Part shown: positions 11,189 through 22,466 of the stretch, in pieces
Layout: each line of letters opens with the position of its first letter
Numbering within the stretch: the first letter of the stretch is position 1
Source: Aplectana chamaeleonis
Taxonomy: Eukaryota; Nematoda; Chromadorea; Rhabditida; Cosmocercidae
Length of the DNA: 64,000 bases
Direction of reading: 5' to 3'
Assembly: GCA_029168955.1 (NCBI GenBank)
Contig: JAPDOI010001068.1
Span: 1-64,000 of the forward strand
The notes under the pieces: model-generated
Database searches by the model: none
The model's input: only the letters and a program-made list of their open reading frames with translations
Told to the model about the DNA's origin: nothing
Program-made: the position numbers and the translations under genes

Positions 11189-11459
11189 CTGTGCTTATCT
11201 GGGCCAAATTCCGGTCCGCAATTGCGTCTCGACACGCTTTGCGGCCGCACGCGCTCGGGTCAGTCGTTTTTCCAGCGCCTAAGCCGACTCAGTAATGACA
11301 CATACATTTTTCTCCAATTTTTCTCAGTTTCCAGTCTTCCAAACCCACCTAGAGTCAGCAGGTCGGCGGAAGCTGGAAGCTCTTCTGAGTCGGGAGCGTG
11401 CGACCGCGAAGCGTGTCGAGACGCAATTGCGGACCGGAATTCGGCCCAGATAAGCACAG
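11189..11459. mobile_element. MITE with CTGTGCTTATCTGGG ends, TA duplication, copy 1
   Basis: Inverted ends of about 50 bp (CTGTGCTT..GGCC..CCGGTCCGC) are flanked by TA at 11187-11188 and 11460-11461. A second copy with the same ends is at 44750-45027. Both strand frames (11222-11484) are products of the palindrome. Confidence 0.92.
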
Positions 11460-12976
11460 TACTTGGGGGGAATTGAGATCTCACACTTGGTGCTTTTTAG
11501 GGGGGGGGCTACTACTACACAATTACGTGGAAGTTAGAAAAATATACACTTGACGGTGTACTGTGCTTTTGCAAGCACGGTAAGATTTTAGAGATCTCCT
11601 CGTGATCAGCGTGTGACCTGACCCTCAATGTTGAAAATATTAAAAGTATTAGTTTGTTGTCCTGTGCCTCCAAGCGCAGTGGCCACAGTAAAAAACGCAA
11701 CCTTTGGGTCTTTCTCAAAATAGTTCGTAGGTAAGAGCGACGAAAAATCAAAGGATTCTGGCATTCAAACATGAGCATTGAAACCTCCTCGTTTCTTCAA
11801 AAGTTTTCATAAAGGGAAGACAAGGCGAAGTGGCTTACCTACGAAGTTCAAGACGCGAAGTTATTTCCGACGTTCAAATTTCAATTGCACTAAACACCCA
11901 AACAGACATAGAAGGTGGGATCCAAATACTTTTTTCGAAAGTTTTTTCTTCGAAAATTCTGGGTTTCTTGGAGCTTGTCCGCTACGCTCTGCTGCTTTGT
12001 GGACCTTCATAACTGCCCAAAATAATTGAAATATAGGTAACGACTTTGGCCGTAAACGCTGTCTTCAAGAGTGTGGTCTTGGACCGCGACCAAGTGCGCT
12101 AGACCTCAAGAGCGGTCTGACGGCGTCAACGAAAATGTGCAGGCAAACCTTCAGGGGGAGTGTGCGGGGCCTACTGTGTAGTTTGTACGGCCTAGACCAT
12201 TGTAAGAGCAAAGAGGTTTTATTCCCACGATGATCACTCAAATCTTGCACATACGGGAAGAGAATACATGAGAATTTATCAATTTGAGACCAGCACCGGA
12301 CCTGGGGACGTTTTTCAAGAACGAGATGAAAAAGCTATGAAAAAGTCTGAGAGCAAACTTTTTTGAGCAGATTGTGGAGTGTGTCCATTCCTCCCTTTTT
12401 ATGTAAAGCTTCTCAGGACAAAGAAAACATAAATATTTAGTCATGCGTATTAATTTGCTTCTGATTCATCGATTCTTCAAGAACTTCTCCAATATGTTCC
12501 TTAGTGGGCGAGCTATATTAAACATTTCGTGTATATTAGGCATTCCTCCTGCAAAGACGAAAACGTCATCTTCCAAACGATTACGAATTCAAGGATTCTC
12601 TTCCGAAGTGCTGCTGCATACGGAGATAACACCCACATAGACGGAGACGACTATAGGGAGTAGAGCGAGTAGAGTAACATGAAATTAGCCAGTCTCTATG
12701 ACACGATTTTAAAGGTACGGTGGCGCGGTTAATGGCAATAAGGCTTAGCGGTAAGGAGCCGTTCTTAACCCATTGACGATCACCCCTAGTTTTGGGTGAC
12801 TGCACGTTCGGACCACGTGCAATATTTTATTCTCGGACCGCTGTCTCCACCCCTACGAACCTATGCACACCACCCAATAATGGACGACACACATTCGAAG
12901 GTGCAATCGATCGCCGATCAGGGTCATCTGAAAGGGTGTTTGGGGTATGGTATACTTTGTCGCTGTAATGAGCGAC
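11460..12976. other. No gene identified; fragments of dispersed repeats
   Basis: The stretch near 11590-11680 (CAGCGTGTGAC, then GTCCTGTGCCT) resembles 26400-26500. A degraded AAAGGCAGTG-family end lies near 12055-12073. A TTAACCCATTGACGATC motif at 12774 resembles the one at 27178 and could be a piggyBac-type end, but no partner was found. A plus-strand frame at 12443-12640 is weakly coding-like. Confidence 0.3.
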
Positions 12977-12981
12977 AGGCA

Positions 12982-13110
12982 CCAGGGGTGTGCGGCAAAG
13001 GAATTTGAGAATTCGGCAAACGGCAACGGCAACGGCAACGGCAAACCCCAAAAATGGCCGGCAAACGGCAAACGGCTAAACGGCAAACGGCAAAAGCTGT
13101 TCTGTGCTAT
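12982..13110. repeat. CGGCAAA simple repeat with a hAT-like left end
   Basis: CAGGGGTGTGCGGCAAA at 12982 is followed by many copies of GGCAAAC/GGCAAC. A related block at 14950-15086 ends in GTGCCGCACACCCTG. The CAGGGRTG-type terminus suggests hAT ancestry, but no 8-bp duplication could be matched. Confidence 0.5.
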
Positions 13111-13917
13111 AATACACCCACATTTGATTAGTCGTGTGGTGAACCATGCAATATTTGCCGGATTACTATGTATCTGTGATTTAACTAAGCTTTTATAAGA
13201 AGGAAAATCCCATATATCAAAAGCCACTTGAAATCGTGGGTGATCAGAGCGCTTTGTTTTGTGTGTGTGATAGTATAGGAGCTTCTATCAAGTTCCAACT
13301 AGACCGTTTGATTGTGCGACCCAGCCCTAGTCGATCCGGGCACATGCAGCAAAGAGTAAGCAAGCTTAGTGCGGTGGGAGCGTACGCCGACCGGGAGACT
13401 GTGGCCGATACCGGTACCACAATCAGATAGAATAAATGGATGAATGCGCGTAAGATTGGTCGACATTTTCGAAGGAAGACAGTCCATACCGCAATCAGCA
13501 GCGCGCGGTTTAGTTTATGACCGGAGTCACTCACAATTTTTGCTGTTAATAACAAATAGTAGGCTCAGGGTTCCTTATTTCGCCCATCGAAAAAATCGCT
13601 CAAATCGTTTCCCTTTTGAAGCTACAGGATTGGAGTGAGACTAGTCACAAATAAATGCAGTGCACACGATTAAAGCAGTCTCGAATTTTCACCCGGTTTC
13701 AAAAGAGCTCTGAGTGGCATTTTGATCGAATACACCGCAGAATGAGAGGCACCTAGTGCCAATTCGACTGGCAACTTTATGCGACGGGGGCAGCAGAAAG
13801 TCCAGGTGTCGCCGCTGGAGCGCCGCGCACCAGTGCGTTTAGCCAGTCGACTGCTCTTGGGTGTTTCTATTCTGTGTATTCAGCAGACAAGCCGGCACGA
13901 GGCCCAATACAGCAACA

Positions 13918-14362
13918 ATGTCGGCTAAAAAACAAATAATAAATCACTCTATACATTTCAAAACACCAATATGCTGTGCCCGCCCACCCACTTCCTGTGG
14001 ATACCGAGGTAAAGTGAGTGGGGCTGAAACACCTCACATTCAAATCTCTTGGCAATATATTGCTATTGATTGCTCGTTTTTAAGCCGGTTTTCGACACTA
14101 TTGTTTGCAATGTGCATCGGACATTTTGATTTCAGGTGACAATTTTGAAGGCGGTTTCAATCTGTTGCCTCCGAAAATTTTTCGTTTTTCAACTCTACAC
14201 CATTTCTTAACAAACTCAGCTCTGCCAGGAAGTCAACCCGGTGCTATGGCAGCGGGTTGGAGGCACTCAACCATCCCATATGCCCATGCCATTTTTCGTG
14301 CCGCCGCGCATTTTGAGGACCAACCCAAAGGTTTTCCTCCCATTCCAAAATTAGTAGAGTAG
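13918..14362 (+). CDS. Two-exon gene, 105 residues, product not recognised
   Basis: Exon 1 (13918-14008) starts at ATG (MSAKKQIINHS). It lies 35 bases after TGTATTCAG, a possible trans-splice acceptor. It ends at G|GTAAAGTG. Exon 2 (14136-14362) follows GATTTCAG, keeps the frame (phase 1 to 1) and ends with TAG. The second exon is rich in Phe, Pro and His (LPPKIFRFS, FRAAAHFEDQPKGF). No domain, signal peptide or membrane segment is evident. The agreement of ATG, donor, acceptor, phase and stop is the support. The family is unknown to me. Confidence 0.5.
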
Positions 14363-15298
14363 AAGCTGAGCAGAAAAATGGCCGTGGTCAAGTACCTCCC
14401 TCACTGCGATAGGCTAGTCAACCCTTCGTTTCAGCTAATGAGTCGACATCGAAAATATTATTAAACACTGCCTATAATGACCGCTGCAGACATTGTTCAA
14501 TTTTTAAAAAAGCCGGACAAAGTATTTGCAGAATTGATCATTTCCTGTCCCATTTATTACCATCAGTCAATCAACCGACTGATAAGCGGGCCTATTTCTC
14601 AAGTGGTTCCTTATGTCTAAAAAAGATGCTTTCACGCCAAAACTTTTTGTACCGGCTGTTTTTGCAGTTCCGGAACTTACAGCTTAATCAGTATGCTTCT
14701 GGAAAAGCGTTTTGCGATTTAGGCATTTCTAAGGGGTTAAAAATTTCATGATTAAAAAAGAGACATTTGGAGGCTCCCAACTTAGAACCTAAACAAACTC
14801 CTCTGATAATCTGGTCTAAATATCTTCATTAGTCACAGGATAACTGGGTACAATTACCCATTGCATGAGCTGGAACTGGTAGCTGGAACTAGGCAAAATA
14901 GGTATTTGTTGCAGGTTCAGATCGCTGACCAATACAGAAACTGAGGTGAGGGCGCACACCAGGCCCTGTTGTTTTAACGCATTTTGCCGAAAATTTGCCG
15001 TTTTAAGCGAAAATTTCGGCAAACAGCAACAACAACAGCAAATCCCCAAAATGGCCGGCAAACGGCAATTGTGCCGCACACCCTGATAAGGATCAAATCC
15101 ACACCGCTTGTGTGACTAAGGAGCAGTTCGGCTGGTACGACGACGGCCGCGACGGTAAAACGCTGTGCGCCTCATCGTCGCTTGCGGCGCGTCGGCGGAG
15201 GCACTCAAAAGTTGTTGTTGTTCCATTTTAGCTGTTCTACCCTTCATCGTTTTTGTATTTTGTTCATGCGAGGTTGAGTGTCACACGTAGGGTCGGCT
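14363..15298. other. No gene identified; MITE fragments
   Basis: A degraded AAAGGCAGTG end occurs near 14461-14485. 14950-15086 is a CGGCAAA-type block ending in GTGCCGCACACCCTG, related to 12982. 15120-15215 is GC-rich and unassigned. Confidence 0.35.
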
Positions 15299-15550
15299 TC
15301 AATCAATATCGTCATCTCCTCCGCTCGAAGCCAGCAAAAAGAACTCTTGAAAAAACTTGAATAAAAAGTGCGAATTCCATTGAAACGATGGTATGAAGCC
15401 ATTGCGTCTGAAAAAGCTCATTATAAACAAACATGAATAAAATGCAAAAATGATAAAGGGGACGGCTTCAATGAGACAACGACTACTTTTCCGAAGGTCC
15501 TGGGTTAACGCGCCCCAGGACGATGAAAAAGCGCGCACAGCGTTTTCCAA
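15299..15550 (-). CDS. 83-residue ORF with a membrane segment, uncertain
   Basis: An ATG-started frame (MENAVRAFSSSWG) runs to TGA without a break. It contains a hydrophobic stretch at about residues 31-45 (VPFIIFAFYSCLFIM) and an acidic tail (GGDDDID). It overlaps an opposite-strand frame at 15523-15792. No splice or repeat evidence decides whether it is real. Confidence 0.25.
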   Translation of the reverse strand: MENAVRAFSSSWGALTQDLRKSSRCLIEAVPFIIFAFYSCLFIMSFFRRNGFIPSFQWNSHFLFKFFQEFFLLASSGGDDDID

Positions 15551-15792
15551 TTCGCGCGTCGCGTGTGCTAGCAGAACTGCTTCTTAGCCACACTCGCGGT
15601 GTGGATTCGATCCACATGCCTAGAAAATGGTATTGTGAGTTTCTAAGGGCTCAAATATGCCCAGTTCGTGCACCGTGCACAGCGCCGCCCAGAAAGACCG
15701 CAGTCTTATGCCGAGCAGTCAAAATCATCGAAATTCAGAGGAAGAAATACTCCGGAATGCAAGTTTACCTAATAAAAACAGTTGAACAATGA
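15523..15792 (+). CDS. 89-residue basic ORF, uncertain
   Basis: ATG-started frame (MKKRAQRFPIRASR) ending in TGA at 15790-15792, rich in Arg/Lys, no domain recognised. A GTGAGTTT donor-like and CCCAG acceptor-like pair inside are only 30 bases apart, too close for a normal intron. It overlaps the minus-strand frame ending near 15550. Confidence 0.25.
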   Translation: MKKRAQRFPIRASRVLAELLLSHTRGVDSIHMPRKWYCEFLRAQICPVRAPCTAPPRKTAVLCRAVKIIEIQRKKYSGMQVYLIKTVEQ

Positions 15793-16212
15793 AATCAAGC
15801 ACTTCAGTTGATGTTTTTTGACTATGTGCGATTAGTACATAAATATTCGGAATTCAATTCAAGACCCAGCTCCGATGTTCTTGATATTAAGATCATCGAT
15901 GCCGATGATTTGGAGTGAGCTCGTCAACATGAAGACAAGAAAGTTCAGGCTTGAAATTTGCCCCCTCCCGAAACAGCGGTTTTTCCGTGATTTTTTCCTA
16001 TAGTCCTACTATAAACCCAGAAAAGAGTTAAGAGAGGAGAAAGAAGCCAAGCATATTTGATCGCGGCACCTGCCTTTAGAAGAAATTCTCACTTTTCGAC
16101 AAAATCGAGCTACGTCGATTTAATCGAAAGTCGACTTTTCAATCGGATGATGATTCGATCATTCAATTCGGCCCAAGAATAGTAGGCGTTTTAGTATTGG
16201 TCGTCTGAGTTA

Positions 16213-16675
16213 ATTAAAGACAGTGTCCACGATAGAATCAGCGTCCTAAGTTTCACCGGAAATCGAGAGGTCCAGTCCAAGTTCCGTCAAAGTAATGTTG
16301 AAAAAAAAACGGCTATAAACAAGCGAAAGAGCCTATACGTCCCTATTTTTGAGTGTTCATTTGATGATCGATTACCTCCTCAAACTGAAATTTCAAGTTG
16401 CGAAACTTGATGATCGATTACCTCCTCAAACTGAAATTTCAAGTTGCGAAACATTATCGGTAGCCGTGAAGGAGAGTGGGCGTTGCGTGAGCGCAATACT
16501 CAAATTAGACCGTATAGGACTCGTTCGTGCTCGTTCTTAGCCGTTTTCGACGTTTCTGGTTAAATAGGGTTCGAACATATCGATTTCCGGTGAAAACTCG
16601 GAGACTGACTTTATCTTGGCCAATCCTAACGTCGTTATCTCAGACTACTTTTGCAAGCGTGTATGCTGCCTTCAA
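16213..16675. mobile_element. MITE, AAAGGCAGTG family
   Basis: Left end ATTAAAGACAGTGTCCACGAT; right end ATGCTGCCTTCAA. The right end forms half of a 33-base perfect hairpin (16657-16689). The element contains an exact tandem duplication at 16361-16452. Confidence 0.6.
16361..16452. repeat. Exact 46-bp tandem duplication
   Basis: Two identical 46-base copies (each starting TTGATGATCGATTACC and ending TTGCGAAAC) sit head to tail, indicating a recent duplication. Confidence 0.97.
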
Positions 16676-16743
16676 GGCAGCATACACGCTACTAGATACA
16701 AGTTTCTTTTAGTTGATGAAGCTTTTCAATCTTCTCACGTAGG

Positions 16744-17254
16744 TCAATAGGTGAGCACAATGCCCATACAAAGGTGTAATTCGCTCGTGAACATTCCGAA
16801 AATCGGTACCATGGCTGCACCCGTTTTCTTTGATTTGTTAACAACATATGTACCTGCGCGGGCAGGAGTAAAAAACATTTTTCCTCCTCTGCTGGCGGAG
16901 CAGTGTACTCGTTCGTACATGCATGAAGACATAAACCAGCTCGTGGAGGTGCGGAGGATCAGCTATACAGACATACAACGACAAAATTTAACCGCCTCTT
17001 TCACTCCAAGTGTTCGATCTTAACGGCAACGCATGTGCCCGGTCGTACGCGCAACCTCTTCATTCAACACCCTTGCAAACACTTCTCCTAGAATGCTTGG
17101 AATTACTTGGAATTCGCACCCGCATATACAGGAACACCTGCTACCCACTCGACCTCGCAACATCAATGCAATGTGTACTTGTTTTCTAGACTCTTTGGAT
17201 AGGATATTTATCGCCATAAATTCGACAGATCATAAAGAAAAGTTTTGCTATTGA
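16744..17254. CDS. Probable coding exon(s), strand unresolved
   Basis: Several frames look protein-like. On the plus strand 16751-17023 is open (MPIQRCNSLVNIPKIG) and 17033-17254 is open. Splicing from GAG|GTGCGG to CACTCCAAG (17013) would open another plus frame to about 17190. The minus strand has open frames at 17020-17217 and 16744-16932. The absence of repeats and the even composition suggest genuine coding sequence, but I cannot choose the strand. Confidence 0.3.
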
Positions 17255-17672
17255 AAATGTGGGCGAGGAGCTCCATGCAATTTAGAGGAACAACAAAAAC
17301 TTCGCTTTTGTACGTTCTTTGTGATATTCGATAATCTGAGTGACCAGAGACTTTGCTTCCTTTCTGCGTATCAATTTCATTTTTTATATAATATTTTCGC
17401 TCTTAAAGAAGTTATAATGATGTATGCTACAGGACTATGTACAGGGCCAAAGTTCGAAAGACGTTGGGCACAGTCCAAGCTCAGGGACGAAGTCTGAGGT
17501 TTTCACATAATTGTGGAGTAGACCCATCCTATATAACACCTGTCTAGTGCGAGCTTTCAATTTCTCCGAATAAAGAAGAGAGGGAGATGAGAGGTCAGTC
17601 AGCCACTTCTCCAGGGCGCGATACGAGGCCCCGGAGCCGAGACTGGCTCCTCCCACTTCCGCCATCGACGGC

Positions 17673-18079
17673 AACAGCTGACCAACTGCAGTTCCCAAAG
17701 GAACTGGACCCTGTGTTTGTGTTCAAATATATGGCAACTCCTGTTGGTATTCTCTCTGTTGCTACTATCCGGGCCGCAGCTAATCTCTACCTTATTGATT
17801 ACGAAACGCTTACGCGGGAACACGTCCACATCACTCCACGTGCGCACAACAACATCATCCTTAGTTTATTGATTCATTCCTTTTTGTCACTTCCCCCTCA
17901 TCTACTTGAAAACTGGCTTGATCCTCCCTTTTATTTATTTCGTATGGATTTTATTTCAGCGTATTCTTTTACCTTGTTCTTACACTGCTTCCATAGTATT
18001 CTTGTTACCCGTTCTCTACTTGCGGTCTTATCTACGTACACAACACGAACACATCAAAGTCAGTCGGGATTCTGTTGAG
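17673..18079 (+). CDS. Membrane-protein-like exons, product not recognised
   Basis: Exon 17960-18079 is well defined: acceptor TTTTATTTCAG, 40 codons in phase 0, donor GAG|GTAAGATT. It encodes a hydrophobic segment (ASIVFLLPVLYL) followed by a basic, polar tail (RTQHEHIKVSRDSVE). Upstream, 17673 to about 17870 is open and strongly coding-like (LQFPKELDPVFVFKYM, LYLIDYETLTREHVHI), but its donor is not clear. An opposite-strand frame at 17435-17698 is also open. The pair could be parts of one gene that continues past the MITE at 18.2 kb. Confidence 0.45.
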
Positions 18080-18208
18080 GTAAGATTTCAACTTAAACTG
18101 AGGTGATCTAGAGCAGTTGATCCTTAGATGGAGCAGCAGCCATTTGCCTGCCCCCTCCCGCGCTGTACATTTTTGAAATTGTAACAGATTTTCGGTGATC
18201 TTTCCGTG

Positions 18209-18663
18209 TTAAAGGCAGTGTTCACGATAAATTTCACTTCCGATATCTCCACGGCTTACGTAAGGTCTGGTGCCCTATATAGCAAGGCATGCTTAAAAAA
18301 GACACGAAAGACGCGTTTTTGAGCAAAAATAGGCCCTCTCTTGTTTACGTTGATTTTTGAGCGTGGAGGAATTGACCGCTAAGAGGATGATACCTATCAG
18401 TGCAATGAAGCAAACAGCTCACTTATCAGCACTTCCTTCACTTTATCATTCCTATAATCTGAGTCTTCATTTGTTCCTTTCGAGGGAGGGATCTGGGGCA
18501 CGGGGCGTGTCTGGGGCACCAAAACTCTGGTTTGCAGCCGTCATTTTGCAGCTCCTGGCTCGTTTTCTACCGTTCTTTCGAAACTGGAAGCCTAGGATCC
18601 TTCTCGCCTATCATTTCCCTGTGGAAAGTCAACGAGGATGATCATCGTGAACGCTGCCTTTGA
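18209..18663. mobile_element. MITE, AAAGGCAGTG family
   Basis: Ends TTAAAGGCAGTGTTCACGAT and ATCGTGAACGCTGCCTTTGA. The right-hand interior (CTCCTGGCTCGTTTTC) resembles the copy at 63.5-64.0 kb. The frame at 18357-18641 is an artefact. Confidence 0.9.
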
Positions 18664-18809
18664 GGGAAATGCTTTTTTTGATGGCGAAAAAAGGTGATGG
18701 TATAAATGTATTTCGGCAGTGAAGACAAATTTAACAGAATAATAAAACCGAAGAGCGCTACAATAGGAGGGTGGAGCTTTTTTTAAACGCCTTGAAGGCA
18801 CAAGGCGCA

Positions 18810-19212
18810 GATTAGGGCTCCCAAATTACATTTAATTGACAGTCCGCTATTGAAAATGTATCCAAAATTTTATGTACGCAGCTTTAAGCCTAAGATCGCT
18901 GAAATTGAAGGTGTCCTTGGAAAATTTCAAAGTCCAGGATAATTATAAAATCACAAGTATTTTTCGAGATCCCAATTAGGGCTTTTCGCTTTGCTGCGAA
19001 GTGCAAAAAAGCTAGTCCGGTATCCATATAACAAATCGAGTTTTGTAGCTGATTCACAACGGTCATTAGAGACCGATTTTCAATCGATTGTATCACAACA
19101 AAAAATTGGTCTTCAAAGAGCGTTTTTGTCTGACTAAAGAACATAATCTGTTATTCCGGTCCCAGACTCTGCTTTTCGGCACATTGCAGCAACGCGAAAG
19201 GCCCTAATCAGA
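18810..19212. mobile_element. MITE with GATTAGGGC ends
   Basis: GATTAGGGC near 18810 and GCCCTAATC near 19201 are inverted ends; a further ATTAGGGCTTTTCGC block occurs inside at 18976. The target duplication is not resolved. Confidence 0.45.
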
Positions 19213-19271
19213 TAGAATGCCCTAATACCTGTAGATTTTCCCTTGCATTACTGGACTTTGAAATTTTCTCA

Positions 19272-19460
19272 GTCCCAGTCAGGGATGGGCGTAGTAAGAA
19301 TTTTGAATGTCGGAAATCTGAATTCGGAAATTGAAACAAAATAAAAATTTCGGAGAACGAAAATCGGAAATCGAAACAAGTTTCAAAGTTTCGGAAATCG
19401 GAAAGCGGAATTCCTAGGCCAAAAGCTGCGGAAATCGGAAAACGGAACAAAGTATAGTGG
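19272..19460. mobile_element. hAT-like MITE fragment (CAGGGATGGGCG end)
   Basis: CAGGGATGGGCG begins a run of CGGAAATC-type simple repeat, like the intact element at 40339-40640. The right end was not found, so this is probably a truncated copy. Confidence 0.5.
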
Positions 19461-19585
19461 TAGCTGGCATCGAAATACATGTTCTTGACCCTCGGGTTAA
19501 GAAGCATCGCCGTCATTAGATCACTGATCGCCAGACACTTCTCCATTCCTGATACTAGACCATTGTAGATCGAATTTCTGATCTC

Positions 19586-20860
19586 ATGGGGATCCCATCA
19601 GGCCTTTGTTATACCCCACGACAGACCTGTCGCGGTCGCTGCGCACTGCTACGTCGCTGTCGCTCAGGACCAGGAAACACTCGGCAGGATTCTAGATTTG
19701 GCTGGGTCGCTGTCGCTGACACCGGTCGCAGCGCACTGCACTGCGACGGACAGCTGCGACAGCGCGATTACCGCACGGCATGCCATCCTTTTTTGAGCCA
19801 ACGACTGCGACAGATGCTGCATAGAATTGGGACCGAATCGAACAATTATTCGAATAATATTCGTATAATTCGACTATTCGAGTATTCGAATATTCGATTC
19901 ATTCGGGAATTTCCATTTTGGGGTTTATTCGAATATTCGATTTATCTGAAGTAGGCCGGCAAAGCTTGCCTCCGAGCCGTCAGCGGCGCTGGGCGGCTTG
20001 AACCGCCTTGCGACGCTGATTTTATATGTTGGAACAGCGGCTCGCAGACCATATGAAACGGAAGGAAGAGTACTGGGTTACGGTACTATGGGAAGGAGGG
20101 TGACAGGGTCCCAAATTGAGAAATGCTTCTTTATTTCATGAGAAGTACTTTAGAGATGTGAGGAAATACACGATCAAGCACGCACGGCCTACTACAAAAC
20201 TGGTGAGAAAGTCACAACACTGCGCGACTCTGGTTTAAATCCATCAAAAATCCTGCGAATCTTTTTTAGAGAGTGAACGTGGTCCCCCCGCGATCAATAC
20301 GAAGGATGTGTATGACGGATGCATCACGAAGACGATGTGAAAGCTGTCCGGTGTATATGAAAAATGTTTGTGCAATTTTTTTTGTGTAGTCTTTTTTGTC
20401 TATTTCCTATATTATTTTACAGGGGTCATACATGAGTTCACTGTTCAGTTATATAACTTTTATTTGTTGAGTTGTGTGTTGATTGTTTTTGTTTCTGAAC
20501 CTAATACTAATAAAAAGTTGAAAAATATGAACTGCTCCTAAAGTCGATACTGAGATTACATCAAATTGTGTAAGGGATGCCGTTTGATATTTGCAACGCT
20601 CGGAGAATACGATAAAAAAAGTTATAATGATTCATTTCGGGAGGTTTTCTCAATTTATCTAAGGTACTACGATGATGGGGCTATAGATAGAGCCAGTATA
20701 ACTACTTGATTAGGGCTGAAAGACACACTACTTGAAAATCATGCAGAAAAAAAAACATCCCTGGAATTGGAACAGCTTTTGCCGCGACATTGCCATTGCA
20801 AAAGTCACAGTTTGGTGTGGAACAGCAATATGTTCTACAGAAGCCGGATTCGTCAACGGG
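19586..20860. other. GC-rich palindromic block, then AT-rich unassigned sequence
   Basis: 19620-19815 contains GTCGCTGTCGC-type modules in both orientations, a MITE-like palindrome. 19830-19945 is an AATATTCG-rich simple repeat. 20000-20860 contains no feature I can support. Confidence 0.35.
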
Positions 20861-20866
20861 TATACT

Positions 20867-20968
20867 CCGGGTATCAGAGTGCTAAGGAGAATAGGCTTCC
20901 GAACTTTGCTTAGCAAAGTCCGAAAGCTTATACCTACATAGATGTGCCCTTATACCCGGGTTATAAAG
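20867..20968. mobile_element. Small foldback element, about 100 bp
   Basis: GCTTCCGAACTTTGC and its near-inverse GCAAAGTCCGAAAGC meet at TTA. The outer arms GGGTATACTCCGGGTAT and TTATACCCGGGTTATA are also inverted. Confidence 0.7.
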
Positions 20969-21150
20969 GTAGGCGAACCAATGGTGCGGAGTAAGAAGTG
21001 AAACGAGCGAAGAACGGTCTTGTACGAGAGCTACAGCGGTTTCTGATATCCCTAGGACTACGAGCTGCAGTTGCCATGGCAACAGGATACGAGATCGAGC
21101 CGAACTGCGGGCGCCCAATCGGCAACAGCTGTGGCCCGGAGATCGGCGAA

Positions 21151-21545
21151 TTCGGCGCCCCGAGCCGCCCTGTCAGGCGGCTCGTGTTCCTATCCAGTGC
21201 GGCTCGGGGCGGTGAATTGCCTGAGTTTGACACGCCCCTTTTACGATCTTTCGCGCTCAACAATGGCGAGATTAGCGATGGTTTCCGGATAGTAGCCCCG
21301 TTCTTCCTTTCATTCTCGACCTCTCTCTATGTTCAGGTCGGATCGCACACATCGGTTGCAAATGACGGAAGTTACAAACCTCGGACAACTAGTCTACCAT
21401 GCTTCCGCACCTCAATTTTCGAGGAGTCAAAGCTCCGTTCCTGGGGGGTCTTGTACGATTTCAGAGACATGGAATCGGCTTGGGCCCGTTTTCAAGATAG
21501 GCTAAAAAATAGAAAAACGATTCTGAGGTTGAACTGTGCCTTCAA
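21151..21545. mobile_element. AAAGGCAGTG-family copy, right part, with GC-rich hairpin at left
   Basis: The part from 21265 on matches copies at 30.3, 33.0 and 36.0 kb (GCGATGGTTTCC, CAGGTC..GCACACATCGG) and ends in CTGTGCCTTCAA. To its left 21151-21215 is a hairpin of CGCCCCGAGCCGC and its inverse. The 196-codon open frame at 20998-21588 runs through this repeat and is not a gene. Confidence 0.7.
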
Positions 21546-21831
21546 AGTTGTCACCGGGACGCGGCCGTATTCACGATCCACCTTCTAGGTCGGCCGCACT
21601 CCTCACTGACAAATCTCTTTACTCGGAAAACTGAAAACTACATTTTTTCGGTGAATGATTATGTATCCTCCATTCCGGAGTGAATTTTTCTCCCGTTTAT
21701 CGCATGCGTCTGCGCGCGGATGCTGCGTTTCCTTATCCGCCACGTTTTCTCACTGTCTCTCTCTTGCTCCGCATAGGCGCGCGGGAAGAAAAAGTATATT
21801 TGGCTGCGAATTAGAGGACCTAGCATCGGCT

Positions 21832-21968
21832 TAGATCCTGAAGAGACTTTGCGTTCCCTATTAGGTTGGCGCAAACGCGGTGCACCTATGTTTTAGCATA
21901 TGGCACCGAGTTTGCGCCAACCTTCAACGGTGAACGCGAAGTCCCTTCACGTTCCATGCCGACGTTAT
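21832..21968. mobile_element. Foldback MITE (GGTTGGCGCAAAC type), copy 1
   Basis: The arms GGTTGGCGCAAACGCGGTGC and GCACCGAGTTTGCGCCAACC are inverted around TATGTTTTAGCATATG. The outer ends carry CATCGG..GATCCTGAAG and its inverse. Related copies are at 33.67-34.98 and 52.94-53.08 kb. Confidence 0.85.
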
Positions 21969-22090
21969 GTGGTATCTTCGCGCTAAAAAATTAATCTCTA
22001 TTAAAAGTATACCTTTAACGAAAAAAAGTTAAAAATTAGAGCTGAAAATGAAAGTTCATCCCCCTTCTGATATACAAATCTCACAGAAAT

Positions 22091-22466
22091 TTATTTCTTT
22101 AGAGGTTCGTCGGAATCTAGATAGATGGCTATCGATCGGGTGCAATTTACCGCTGAGATCTTTCGGGAAATTAAATATCAAAACGATTCGGAGTGAGAAT
22201 TTCTTGGACGAACGCGGTTCGGTAGGGAAAAAACTGACCCGGCACATCTTCTTAACGAGCAAAAGCTGAACCTAAAGCTACGGACCACTAGTTCATAGAC
22301 CTCACCACTTGGATGCCTCGAAAGAAGTTCTTTCACCAGCTTGTATGATCGATCATAGTAATCAGTCAAAGATTCATCCAACGATAGCGCCGAAGTAGCG
22401 TTTGTGATTGGAATATAGTCAGCATTGACTGCATATCCTAAATCATCCAGATGTACAATACTGCCG
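22091..22466 (-). CDS. 3' end of a gene whose exon starts inside a MITE
   Basis: Exon 22306-22466 (minus) is coding-like (VNADYIPITNATSALSL, DYYDRSYKLVKELLSR) and ends at G|GTGAGG. Exon 22091-22152 follows AAGATCTCAG, keeps phase 1 and ends in TAA after EPLKK. The first exon's only workable acceptor, CCCTTGGATAG at 22467, lies within the end of the MITE at 22456-22938. In the pre-insertion sequence a stop lies just upstream in this frame. No family recognised. A competing plus-strand ORF (22048-22269) starts MKVHPPSD. Confidence 0.45.

Noticed and set aside
12774..12800. piggyBac-like end (TTAACCC) here and at 27178
   Set aside because: No opposite end with GGGTTAA at a plausible distance and no shared interior.
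12982..15086. Single hAT element spanning 12982 to 15086 with CAGGGGTGTGCGG and CCGCACACCCTG ends
   Set aside because: The eight flanking bases do not match, and the CGGCAAA block is present in full near each end, so these are two separate elements.
15595..15625. T-arm-like hairpin TGTGGATTCGATCCACA
   Set aside because: The remaining tRNA arms are missing.
17435..17698. Minus-strand 87-codon frame opposite the 17.67-kb exon
   Set aside because: It is coding-like, but the adjoining plus-strand exon at 17960-18079 has far better splice signals; kept only as a competing reading.
20998..21588. Longest open frame of the window (196 codons, plus strand)
   Set aside because: It runs through a copy of the AAAGGCAGTG MITE core that recurs at 30.3, 33.0 and 36.0 kb and through a GC-rich hairpin; it is not a gene.
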